Origin: CAVYXF01 sp963772335
GTDB taxonomy: Bacteria > Pseudomonadota > Alphaproteobacteria > Rhizobiales > Rhodomicrobiaceae
Assembly: GCA_963772335.1 (NCBI GenBank)
Contig: CAVYXF010000014.1
Location: 1 to 32,972 of the forward strand
DNA length: 32,972 bases
Reading direction: 5' to 3'
Below, in pieces: positions 18,109 through 26,263 of this stretch. Position 1 is the stretch's first letter. Every line of letters starts with the position of its first letter. A program made the position numbers and the translations under genes. The notes beneath the pieces are model-generated. The model searched no databases. It worked only from the letters and a program-made list of their open reading frames with translations, and was not told the DNA's origin.

Positions 18109-18520
18109 CTGGTGCAGCGCTCCTCCGGCGAGGTGGTCGCCCCGGGGAGACGGTTGCCCGCATCGTACCGCTCGACGACCTTGTTGCCGAGGTTCGCGTG
18201 CGGCCAGAGGACATTGCCTCGGTAAAGCTGGGCGACCGCGCGCAGCTCAAGGTGACCGCCTACGATTTCAACAAGTTCGGTAAGATCGAGGGCGAGGTCG
18301 CCGAGATCTCTCTGACCACCTTCGAGGACGAGGAGACGCGGCGCTATTACTATCGCGCTCTGATCCGCTACGACTAGACCCGTGCACCCGGACGACGCCC
18401 TGGCATCTCCAGCCCGGTATGATGGTGGACGCCGAAATCATAACGGGCGAGAAGACGCTGCTGCGCTATCTGATGAAGCCGATCTCGCGCGGGCTCGATG
18501 TAGCCTTCTCGGAGAGATGA
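18001..18520 (+). pseudogene. C-terminal remnant of an HlyD-family adaptor
   Basis: Remnant of the periplasmic membrane-fusion protein of a type I secretion system. Plus-strand frames show DRVARLVVRAP followed by SSGEVVAPG, then, after losing one G in the run at 18144-18147, ETVARIVPLDDLVAEVRVRP, EDIASVKLGDRAQLKVTAYD, FNKFGKIEGEVAEISLTTFE and YYYRALIRYD with a stop at 18375-18377. The family's last segment continues in another frame as PGMMVDAEIITGEKTLLRYL and MKPISRGLDVAFSER, stop at 18518-18520. The N-terminal membrane anchor and coiled coil are missing; the sequence starts abruptly against the RTX remnant. Two frame changes plus the truncation make it a pseudogene. It probably once served the neighbouring RTX protein. 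Confidence 0.78.
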
Positions 18521-18708
18521 AGAGTGCGCTTTGCCGCAAGCCTTAGCGCCAGCATCGCCGCGTTCACGATGCAGGAGCACGCAAATACATCTGGCGCCTG
18601 GCCCATTCAGTATCATCAAAAAACGCTGAGATTTGAGAGACTGCCCTTGACCCTGGCGGCTTGGAACCAATGTCCCATGGTGGCTAAGCGCAATTGGATG
18701 TGTGGATC

Positions 18709-20778
18709 ATGACCAGCACACGCAATATCGACGAGCTGTGCATCAACACCATCCGGACCTTGTCCATGGACGCTGTGCAGCAGGCCAATTCCGGCCATCC
18801 CGGCACGCCCATGGCCCTCGCACCGGTTGCTTACACCTTGTGGCAGCGCTTTCTGTGCTTCGATCCGAGCGACCCGATCTGGCCAAATCGGGACCGGTTC
18901 GTGCTCTCCAACGGCCACGCTTCGATGCTGCTTTATGCCTTGCTGCACCTTGCCGGCGTGAAGGCGGTCAATGAGGATTATGAGCTGCTGGATGAGCCCG
19001 CGGTCTCGCTCGACGACATCAAGCATTTCCGCAGCGTCGACAGCAAATGTCCCGGCCATCCCGAATATCGGCTGACCACCGGCGTCGAGACGACAACCGG
19101 CCCCCTCGGTCAGGGCTGCGCCACGAGCGTCGGCATGGCCATGGGCGCCCGCTGGTTGGGGCAGCGCTTCAACCGGCCCGATGAGACGATGTTCGACTAC
19201 AGAGTCTATACGATCTGCGGCGACGGCGACCTCATGGAAGGTGTTGCCAGCGAGGCGGCATCGCTGGCCGGGCATCTGAGGCTGGGAAATCTATGCTGGA
19301 TCTATGACGACAACCACATCACCATCGAGGGCGGCACGGATCTGGCGTTCAGCGAGGATGTCGGGGCGCGTTTCAGAGCCTATGGTTGGCATGTGCACGA
19401 CCCGGTCGATGCCAACGACACAGAAGCTTTTGCGCAGGCCATCGAGAAATTCCAGCAAAGTCCAGACGCGCCGACCCTGATTATCGTGCGCAGCCATATC
19501 GGCTACGGTGCCCCGAACAAGCAGGACACCGCGGCTGCTCATGGCGAGCCGTTAGGCGAGGCCGAGATCCGCGCAGCCAAGCGCCATTATGGCTGGCCGG
19601 AAGATGCAAAGTTCCTGGTGCCCGATGGTGTCAGGGAGCATTTTCAGGCCGGGATTGGCCAGCGGGGCGGCGAGCTCAGCGCCGCCTGGTCGAAACGGAT
19701 GGAGGACTACCGCGTCAAGCATCCGGGTCTCGCGGGCGAGATCGACCGCATGCAACGGCGCGAGCTGCCGGTCGGCTGGGATAAGGACCTGCCCTCCTTT
19801 CCCGCCGATGCCAAGGGCCTCGCCAGTCGGGAGTCCTCCGCCAAGGTCATCAATGCGCTGGCCCGCAACTATCCCTGGCTCGTCGGCGGCGCGGCCGATC
19901 TCGCTCCCTCCACCAAGACCAACCTGACATTCGAGGGCGCGGGCGAATTCGAGGCCGGGCACTATGGCGGCCGCAATCTTCACTTCGGCATCCGCGAGCA
20001 TGCGATGGGCGCGATCGCCAACGGGCTCGCTCTGTCGAAGATCCGGGCTTACGGATCGACGTTCCTGATTTTCAGCGACTACATGAAGCCGGCTATCCGG
20101 TTGAGCGCACTGATGGAGCTGCCGGTCGTCCATGTCTTCACCCACGACTCGATTGGCCTGGGACAGGACGGCCCCACCCATCAGCCGGTCGAGCAGCTGA
20201 TCGCGCTGCGCGCCATTCCCGGCCTGATTACGCTGCGGCCCGCCGACGCCAATGAGGTGGTGGAGGCCTGGCGCGTGATTGCCGGATTGAGGCGGCAGCC
20301 TGCCTGTCTGGTGCTGAGCCGTCAGCCGCTTCCCACCTTCGACCGCGAACGTTACGCCGCGGCGAGTGGCCTCGCCCGCGGCGCCTATATCATGGCCGAT
20401 GCCGAAGGCGGCAAGCCGCAGGTCATCCTGATTGGAACCGGCAGCGAGGTCGCGCTTTGCGTCGACGCTTACGAAAGCCTGAAGGCCGAAGGTATCGCGG
20501 CACGCGTGGTCAGCATGCCGTCATGGGAGCTTTTCGAGCAACAGGACCAAGCCTATCGCGAAAGCGTGCTGCCGCCAGACGTCTTGCAGCGTGTCTCGGT
20601 CGAGGAAGGTTCTGTGATAGGCTGGGACCGTTACACCGGCAGCTCGGGAACCGCCATCGGCATGCACACCTTTGGGTCGTCGGCCCCGATCGGCGACCTT
20701 CTCAAGAAGTTCGGCTTCACCCCCGAAAAAGTTCGCGCTGCGGCCGAGGCGCAGATCTCAAAAGCGAGGAGCAGCTAG
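18709..20778 (+). CDS. tkt: Transketolase
   Basis: Thiamine diphosphate enzyme that moves two-carbon ketol units between sugar phosphates in the non-oxidative pentose phosphate pathway. The chosen start, ATG 18709, gives 689 residues, and its MTSTRNIDEL N-terminus resembles other transketolases; a TTG at 18694 is possible. Key motifs: SGHPGTPMALAP near the N-terminus, SNGHASMLLYALLHLAG, the ThDP/magnesium motif GDGDLMEGVASEAASLAGHL followed by DDNHITIEG, the middle-domain GIREHAMGAIANGLAL, HDSIGLGQDGPTHQPVEQL with the active-site histidine, and the C-terminal GMHTFGSSAPIGDLLKKFGF. The frame is intact. First gene of the sugar phosphate cluster, one base before tal. Confidence 0.96.
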   Translation: MTSTRNIDELCINTIRTLSMDAVQQANSGHPGTPMALAPVAYTLWQRFLCFDPSDPIWPNRDRFVLSNGHASMLLYALLHLAGVKAVNEDYELLDEPAVSLDDIKHFRSVDSKCPGHPEYRLTTGVETTTGPLGQGCATSVGMAMGARWLGQRFNRPDETMFDYRVYTICGDGDLMEGVASEAASLAGHLRLGNLCWIYDDNHITIEGGTDLAFSEDVGARFRAYGWHVHDPVDANDTEAFAQAIEKFQQSPDAPTLIIVRSHIGYGAPNKQDTAAAHGEPLGEAEIRAAKRHYGWPEDAKFLVPDGVREHFQAGIGQRGGELSAAWSKRMEDYRVKHPGLAGEIDRMQRRELPVGWDKDLPSFPADAKGLASRESSAKVINALARNYPWLVGGAADLAPSTKTNLTFEGAGEFEAGHYGGRNLHFGIREHAMGAIANGLALSKIRAYGSTFLIFSDYMKPAIRLSALMELPVVHVFTHDSIGLGQDGPTHQPVEQLIALRAIPGLITLRPADANEVVEAWRVIAGLRRQPACLVLSRQPLPTFDRERYAAASGLARGAYIMADAEGGKPQVILIGTGSEVALCVDAYESLKAEGIAARVVSMPSWELFEQQDQAYRESVLPPDVLQRVSVEEGSVIGWDRYTGSSGTAIGMHTFGSSAPIGDLLKKFGFTPEKVRAAAEAQISKARSS

Positions 20779-20779
20779 C

Positions 20780-21892
20780 ATGAACCCGTTAAAGCAGCTC
20801 GAGGAATGCGGCCAGTCGCTGTGGATCGACTATCTGCTGCGCAGTTTTGTCGAGAAAGGCGAATTGCGCCAGCTCGTGGAGCGCGATGGTCTAAAGGGCC
20901 TCACCTCCAATCCCTCGATCTTCGAGAAGGCGATCGGCCAGAGCGAGGAATATCAAGAGGCCATCCAGGACTTTCAGCGCCAGGGCGATCACAGCGTGAT
21001 GGCGATTTACGAGCATCTGGCGATCGCTGACATCCAGGCGGCGGCGGATGTTCTGAGGCCGGTCTATGACGCCAGCGGCGGGCGCGACGGCTATGTCAGC
21101 CTCGAATGCTCGCCCTATCTCGCCAATGACACCGAAGGCACCATCGAGGAGGCGCTGCGGCTGTGGGCGGCGGTCGATCGCCCGAACCTCATGGTCAAGG
21201 TGCCGGGCACGCCGGCCGGCCTTCCCGCGATCCGTCACCTGATCGGCAAGGGCCTCAACATCAACATCACCCTGCTATTCGCGGTCTCCGTGTACGAAGA
21301 GGTTGCCGAGGCCTATATCGCTGGTCTGGAGGCGTTCCAGAAAGCCGGCGGCGGTGTCAGCCGGGTCGGAAGTGTCGCCAGCTTCTTCGTGAGCCGCGTC
21401 GATACCGCGATCGACGCCCAGCTCGAGAAGCTTGCCGACAAGCAGGCCGCGCAAAAGCTGCTCGGCAAAGGCGCGATCGCCAATGCCAAGCTGGCTTATG
21501 CGCGTTATCAGGCGATCTTCGCCGGTCCGCGCTGGGAGAAGCTTGCCGCGGCGGGCGCGAAGACGCAGCGCCTGCTCTGGGCCTCGACCAGCAGCAAGAA
21601 CCCGGCCTATAAGGACACCGTCTATGTCGAGACGCTGATCGGACGCGACACCGTCAACACCATGCCGCCGGCGACCGTGGATGCGTTCCGCGATCACGGC
21701 ATCGTCACGCCCAACGCGATCGAGCAGGACGTAGACGGCGCTCGCGCGGTGTTTACCTCGCTCGAAGAGCAAGGCATCCGCTTGCCTGAGATCATGGACA
21801 AGCTGGCGGTCGATGGCGTCAAGCAGTTCTCCGACGCCTTTGATAAGCTGCTCGGCGCCATCGAGACCCAGCGCCGGAAGCTGGCCGGGTGA
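20780..21892 (+). CDS. tal: Transaldolase
   Basis: Transfers a dihydroxyacetone unit between sugar phosphates through a lysine Schiff base. ATG 20780 lies one base after the tkt stop and has AGGAG about 8 bases upstream, inside the end of tkt, so translation is coupled. The 370-residue length and the motifs LTSNPSIFEKAIGQSEEYQE, VSLECSPYLANDTEGTIEEA, PNLMVKVPGTPAGLPAI (with the catalytic lysine), INITLLFAVSVYEEVAEAYI and RVDTAIDAQLEKL identify the long Tal type found alone or fused to glucose 6-phosphate isomerase in other bacteria; no isomerase fusion is present here. It ends with NTMPPATVDAFRDHG and a helical tail. The frame is intact. Confidence 0.96.
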   Translation: MNPLKQLEECGQSLWIDYLLRSFVEKGELRQLVERDGLKGLTSNPSIFEKAIGQSEEYQEAIQDFQRQGDHSVMAIYEHLAIADIQAAADVLRPVYDASGGRDGYVSLECSPYLANDTEGTIEEALRLWAAVDRPNLMVKVPGTPAGLPAIRHLIGKGLNINITLLFAVSVYEEVAEAYIAGLEAFQKAGGGVSRVGSVASFFVSRVDTAIDAQLEKLADKQAAQKLLGKGAIANAKLAYARYQAIFAGPRWEKLAAAGAKTQRLLWASTSSKNPAYKDTVYVETLIGRDTVNTMPPATVDAFRDHGIVTPNAIEQDVDGARAVFTSLEEQGIRLPEIMDKLAVDGVKQFSDAFDKLLGAIETQRRKLAG

Positions 21893-21943
21893 CCTGTCCG
21901 CTTCGCCGGACGTGAAAGGGGCTTGCTGGCCGGGAGGGATGAA

Positions 21944-22985
21944 ATGCAGATAGGCATTGTCGGGCTGGGCCGCATGGGCGGCAACATCACACGCCGTCTC
22001 ATGCGGGCGGGCCATTCCTGCGTGGTGTTCGATGCAAGCCGCAAGGCGCGCGAGGCCGTGGCTCATGATGGCGCGACGCCGAGCGGATCGCTTTCCGAGC
22101 TGGTCGGCAATCTGACTGAGAGGCCGCGGGCAGTATGGATCATGCTCCCGGCGGGGGGCATCACCGAGGAAACGGTTCAGGAGCTCGCAGGCCTCCTTGG
22201 CGAAGGCGACATCATCATCGACGGCGGAAATTCCTACTACAAAGACGACATTCGCCGGGCCGAAGAGCTGGGCCGCAAAGGCCTGCGCTATGTCGATTGC
22301 GGCACCTCCGGCGGGGTTTGGGGCCTAGAGCGCGGCTACTGCATGATGATCGGCGGACCGAAAGATGCCGTCGACCGTCTCGATCCGATTTTTGCCACGC
22401 TCGCCCCGGGCCTCGGCGAGATCCCTCGCACTCCCGGCCGAGAGAGCGCCGACCCCCGAGCCGAGCGCGGCTATATTCACGCCGGCCCGTCCGGCGCAGG
22501 GCACTTCGTCAAGATGGTGCATAACGGCATCGAATATGGCTTGATGCAGGCTTACGCCGAAGGCTTCGACATCCTGCGCAACAAGAGTTCGAACCATCTG
22601 CGAGAGGAAGAGCGCTTCGAGCTCAATCTGCCCGACATCGCCGAAGTCTGGCGCCGGGGCAGCGTCATCTCGTCATGGCTTTTAGACCTCAGCGCCGCGG
22701 CGCTGATAAGGGACCCGAGTTCTTGATGGCTTCTCCGGCTATGTCGAGGATTCCGGCGAGGGCCGCTGGACCATTGAGGCCGCAATCGAGGAAGCCGTGC
22801 CTGCGGATGTGCTGTCATCGGCGCTCTATGCGCGGTTCCGCTCGCGCCAGGATCACACCTTCGCTGAGAAGATTCTCTCCGCCATGCGCTTCGGCTTTGG
22901 CGGCCATCTCGAGGCAAAACCGGCGAGCGGGGAGCCGGAGCGGCATGCCCCGCCAAGCATCGCCGCATCCGTTCAGAAAACCTGA
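21944..22985 (+). CDS. gnd: 6-phosphogluconate dehydrogenase, short YqeC-type (shifted frame)
   Basis: Oxidative decarboxylation of 6-phosphogluconate to ribulose 5-phosphate. ATG 21944 with GGGAGGG upstream starts MQIGIVGLGRMGGNITRRLM, the nucleotide-binding fold. Further motifs: DIIIDGGNSYYKDDIRRAEE, YVDCGTSGGVWGLERGYCMM, GPSGAGHFVKMVHNGIEYGL and AEGFDILRNK. At about 22714-22722 one base is extra: ALIRDP in frame 2 continues as LDGFSGYVEDSGEGRWTIEA in frame 3, then EEAVPADVLSSALYARFRSR and FGGHLEAKPASGE. The corrected protein has 346 residues, the size of the short (YqeC/GntZ-like) enzymes rather than the 470-residue form. The end is 11 bases before zwf. Cofactor preference cannot be read from the sequence with confidence. 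Confidence 0.92.
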
Positions 22986-22996
22986 GGGTAGCGCAC

Positions 22997-24616
22997 ATGG
23001 CGCCGAACGATATGACGCCTCCGCAAGCGGTCCGGGTGCTGGAATGTCCGGCCCGCCGGCCCGCACCGCCAGCCGACCCTTGCGCGATGGTGATCTTTGG
23101 TGCAAGCGGCGACCTCACCAAGCGTTTGCTGGTCCCGGCGCTCTACAATCTCTCCCGCACCCATCTGCTTCCGGATGGGTTCATAGTGGTCGGCATTGCC
23201 CGCGCCGAGGAAAGCTCCGAAAGTTGGAGAAGCAGCCTCTACGAATTCCTCAAAACCTCGGTCAGCAAGACCTCGGAATTCAATGGCGGTCGGGTTGACG
23301 AGGCCGCTTGGAGTAGGCTCGCGGAGAGAATGCATTATCTCCAGGGCGATCTTTCTGACCCCGGTCTCTACGGCCGACTTCACGGCGTGCTGGACGACGC
23401 CAAGCGCAGCTACGGCACAGAGGGCAATGCGATCTTCTACTTGGCGGTGGCCGACCGGTTCTTTAGCACGGTTATCGACGCCCTGGGCGCCGCCGGTCTT
23501 ACGCAGCAGAACCAAACCCCGGACGAGGCTGGGAAACAATTCTGGCGGCGCGTGGTGATCGAGAAGCCGTTCGGACACGATCTTGCCTCCGCCCGCGAGC
23601 TGAACGCCCGTATTCGCCAGGTGCTGGGCGAGGACCAGATCTACCGGATCGACCATTTCCTGGGAAAGGAGACCGTGCAGAACATTATGGCGCTGCGCTT
23701 CGCCAATGGGATGTTCGAGCCGATCTGGAACCGCGACCGCGTCGATCACGTCCAGATCACCGTCTCAGAAACTGTTGGCGTCGAGAAACGCGGAGACTTC
23801 TACGAGGCAACCGGCGCGCTTCGCGACATGGTTCCCAACCACGTGTTTGCCCTTCTCTCGATGATCGCGATGGAGCCGCCAACGGGGTTCGACGGCGAAG
23901 CGATCCGCAACAAGAAGGCGGAAGTGTTCGCCGCCATGCCACCGATCGAGCCGCACTTTGCCGTGAGGGGGCAATACGGCTCGGGAATGGTGCTCGGCAA
24001 GCCCGCTGTCTCCTATCGCCAGGAACCGAATGTCGCGCCGAACTCCAATGTCGAGACGTTCGTCGCCATGCGACTTTGTATCGACAATTGGCGATGGGCG
24101 GGCGTTCCCTTCTACATCCGCACCGGCAAGCATATGTCGAGCCGGAAAACCGAAATCGCCATCCGCTTCAAACAGGCCCCATTCTCGCCATTCAGGGACA
24201 CGCCGGTTCACATCCTACCGGCCAACTGGCTGGTCATCGGCATCGCGCCGGAGGAGCGGATCTCGCTCCAGTTCGCGGTGAAACGTCCCGGTCCCGTGGT
24301 CGATCTCGCCGCAGTCAGCATGGACTTCTGCTACGATGACTGGTTCCAGAAGGAGCCCAATGTCGGATATGAAACACTTATTTACGATGTGATGATCGGC
24401 GACACGATGTTGTTCATGCGCGCCGACGCGGTCGAGGAAGCCTGGCGCGTCGTGCAGCCCGTCCTCAATGCCTGGGAGGGCAGCCGCGAGGAAATTCCGA
24501 TCTATCCGTCCGGCAGCGACGGGCCGCAGGCGGCAGACGAGCTGATAGCGCGCGGCGACGGGAGATCCTGGCGGGAGATTGTGCGCAAAGTCAATTTGGC
24601 TTCACCCGTACGGTAG
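22997..24616 (+). CDS. zwf: Glucose-6-phosphate 1-dehydrogenase
   Basis: Oxidises glucose 6-phosphate to 6-phosphogluconolactone, forming NADPH. The 539-residue protein has the dinucleotide motif MVIFGASGDLTKRLLVPALY, the substrate and active-site signature YRIDHFLGKETVQNIMALRF (catalytic histidine in RIDHFLGKE), VVIEKPFGHDLASARELN, and the C-terminal domain with PFYIRTGKHMSSRKTEIAIR. About 30 extra residues precede the usual start of the family; an internal ATG at 23087 lies too close to the nucleotide motif, so the first ATG with GAGGG upstream is preferred. It follows gnd by 11 bases. The frame is intact. Confidence 0.96.
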   Translation: MAPNDMTPPQAVRVLECPARRPAPPADPCAMVIFGASGDLTKRLLVPALYNLSRTHLLPDGFIVVGIARAEESSESWRSSLYEFLKTSVSKTSEFNGGRVDEAAWSRLAERMHYLQGDLSDPGLYGRLHGVLDDAKRSYGTEGNAIFYLAVADRFFSTVIDALGAAGLTQQNQTPDEAGKQFWRRVVIEKPFGHDLASARELNARIRQVLGEDQIYRIDHFLGKETVQNIMALRFANGMFEPIWNRDRVDHVQITVSETVGVEKRGDFYEATGALRDMVPNHVFALLSMIAMEPPTGFDGEAIRNKKAEVFAAMPPIEPHFAVRGQYGSGMVLGKPAVSYRQEPNVAPNSNVETFVAMRLCIDNWRWAGVPFYIRTGKHMSSRKTEIAIRFKQAPFSPFRDTPVHILPANWLVIGIAPEERISLQFAVKRPGPVVDLAAVSMDFCYDDWFQKEPNVGYETLIYDVMIGDTMLFMRADAVEEAWRVVQPVLNAWEGSREEIPIYPSGSDGPQAADELIARGDGRSWREIVRKVNLASPVR

Positions 24617-24686
24617 CGCCTTGGCCAAGGCGCCGCTGCCGAGGAAGTTGCCCCGCATATCTGGCGCCGTGATGGTGGAGGACATT

Positions 24687-25286
24687 ATGTCGACGAAGCC
24701 CTTGGCCGAGTGGGCGGCCCTCGCGTCGAGCCTAACCAAGCCGATCATTGTCGTCATGATGGGTGTCTCCGGTTCCGGAAAAACCACCGTTGCTGCGCTG
24801 CTTGCCGCGGCGCTGGGCTGGCAGTTTCAAGAGGGGGACGATCTGCACCCGGCGGCGAATGTCGAGAAGATGCGAAGCGGCATTCCTCTTATCGATGCCG
24901 ACCGCCTGCCCTGGCTGGAGAGGATCGCCGAGAAGATCGACCACTGGCGCGAGCAAGGCGAATCCGGCGTCGTCACCTGTTCGGCGCTCAAGCGCGCCTA
25001 TCGGAAGATCATCATCGGCAACCGTTCTGAGGTGAAGCTCGTCTACCTCAAAGGATCTATCGATCTGATCCGCTCCAGGCTCGCAGCCCGGCACGAGCAC
25101 TTCATGCCGGCGGCCCTGCTTGATAGTCAGTTCGCCGCATTGGAAGAGCCAACCCCTGATGAGAGTCCGATCGTCATCGATATTGGAGGCAACCCGACAG
25201 AGATCGCGACCGAGATTATTCGTGCGCTCGGTGAGCGGCAAACCGGCCTTGAGCGCCATCGCCCGGCGAGCGCGGACAGAGCATAG
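24687..25286 (+). CDS. gntK: Gluconokinase
   Basis: Phosphorylates gluconate to 6-phosphogluconate, feeding gnd. The family is identified by the P-loop MMGVSGSGKTTVAALLA, the gluconate-binding stretch FQEGDDLHPAANVEKMRSGI, LIDADRLPWLERIAEKI, VVTCSALKRAYRKII, and RLAARHEHFMPAALLDSQFA. ATG 24687 is preferred because GGAGG ends about 6 bases upstream, giving 199 residues; ATG 24672 (five residues more) is an alternative, and the open frame also reads further back into zwf. The C-terminal tail after GERQTG is not conserved. Start 70 bases after zwf. Confidence 0.93.
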   Translation: MSTKPLAEWAALASSLTKPIIVVMMGVSGSGKTTVAALLAAALGWQFQEGDDLHPAANVEKMRSGIPLIDADRLPWLERIAEKIDHWREQGESGVVTCSALKRAYRKIIIGNRSEVKLVYLKGSIDLIRSRLAARHEHFMPAALLDSQFAALEEPTPDESPIVIDIGGNPTEIATEIIRALGERQTGLERHRPASADRA

Positions 25287-25387
25287 GATTGGAAGATCAA
25301 GGAGGCACCGACACGCGCGCGGGATCTCGCGAGGGTAAACCGTGGAGGGCGCCCACAGAGCCAGCCGCAGCCAACGGGAGACTGGGC

Positions 25388-26128
25388 ATGAATCCCATGC
25401 AAGCGCAATTCGAGATTTTAGCCGATGCCGACGCTCTCGCGGACCGGGTGGCTGACTGGCTCCTCGCGGAAGCGCTGGCAAAGCAAGCCCCCTTCGCTAT
25501 TTCGCTTTCTGGCGGCTCAACGCCGCGCCTGCTCTATGCGCGTCTCGCCAGATCGCCTTACCTGGAAAAGTTTCCATGGCCTCTTGCCCACTGGTTCTGG
25601 GGCGACGAGCGCTTCGTGCCGCATGACGACACGCGTTCCAACTATCGCATGGTCAAAGAAGTGCTGCTTTCGCGGGCGCCAATTCCGATGGGCAACATCC
25701 ACGCGATGCCAACCGAAAATATCGGTCCAGAGCAGGCTTCGGAGGACTATGAACGCGCCCTCAAATCATTTTATGGAGCCGATCGGCTTGATCGATCCCG
25801 GCCGCTGTTCGACGCGACGCTGCTTGGCGTGGGAGTTGATGGACATACGGCTTCTTTGTTTCCGGGCAGCCCGGTCCTTCAGGAGCGAGACAGATGGGTT
25901 GCAGCCGTCGTCGGGGCAGGGTCCGAGCCGCGTATAACGCTCACCTTCCCTGCGCTCGACAGCAGCCGGCATGTCGCCTTCCTGATATCCGGAAAAGAGA
26001 AGAGGCCGATCCTGGAGCGCTTACGCCGCGGGGACGAAAGCTTGCCCGCGGCTCACGTTCATCCCACGGGGATGCTCCATATTTTCTGTGACGCGGCCGC
26101 CGCAGGGTCGGTGAACTCTCCCAACTAA
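25388..26128 (+). CDS. pgl: 6-phosphogluconolactonase
   Basis: Hydrolyses the lactone produced by Zwf to 6-phosphogluconate. The 246-residue protein shows the SOL/DevB family pattern: FAISLSGGSTPRLLYARLA, HWFWGDERFVPHDDTRSNYR, FDATLLGVGVDGHTASLFPG, and the terminal FLISGKEKRPILERL and LPAAHVHPTG. The start at ATG 25388 follows a GGGAGA about 8 bases upstream; the frame is open from 25289, but that stretch lacks family resemblance. It is the last gene of the tkt-tal-gnd-zwf-gntK-pgl run; 135 bases separate it from the transporter genes. Confidence 0.95.
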   Translation: MNPMQAQFEILADADALADRVADWLLAEALAKQAPFAISLSGGSTPRLLYARLARSPYLEKFPWPLAHWFWGDERFVPHDDTRSNYRMVKEVLLSRAPIPMGNIHAMPTENIGPEQASEDYERALKSFYGADRLDRSRPLFDATLLGVGVDGHTASLFPGSPVLQERDRWVAAVVGAGSEPRITLTFPALDSSRHVAFLISGKEKRPILERLRRGDESLPAAHVHPTGMLHIFCDAAAAGSVNSPN

Positions 26129-26263
26129 GGCATGCGCCCGTGCTGACCGGCGCGGGGCCATGGCCGGCCATTGATCCCCTCTTCAGCACGCGCCAATCGG
26201 CCCATAGGCTCCTTGACGCTTCCCCAACCTTATAGCAACTTGATTGTATTAGGAGGGCGTCCG

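Noticed and set aside
21275..22066. Minus-strand open frame (263 residues) opposite tal and gnd
   Set aside because: Shadow of two well-recognised genes; no family resemblance or ribosome site.
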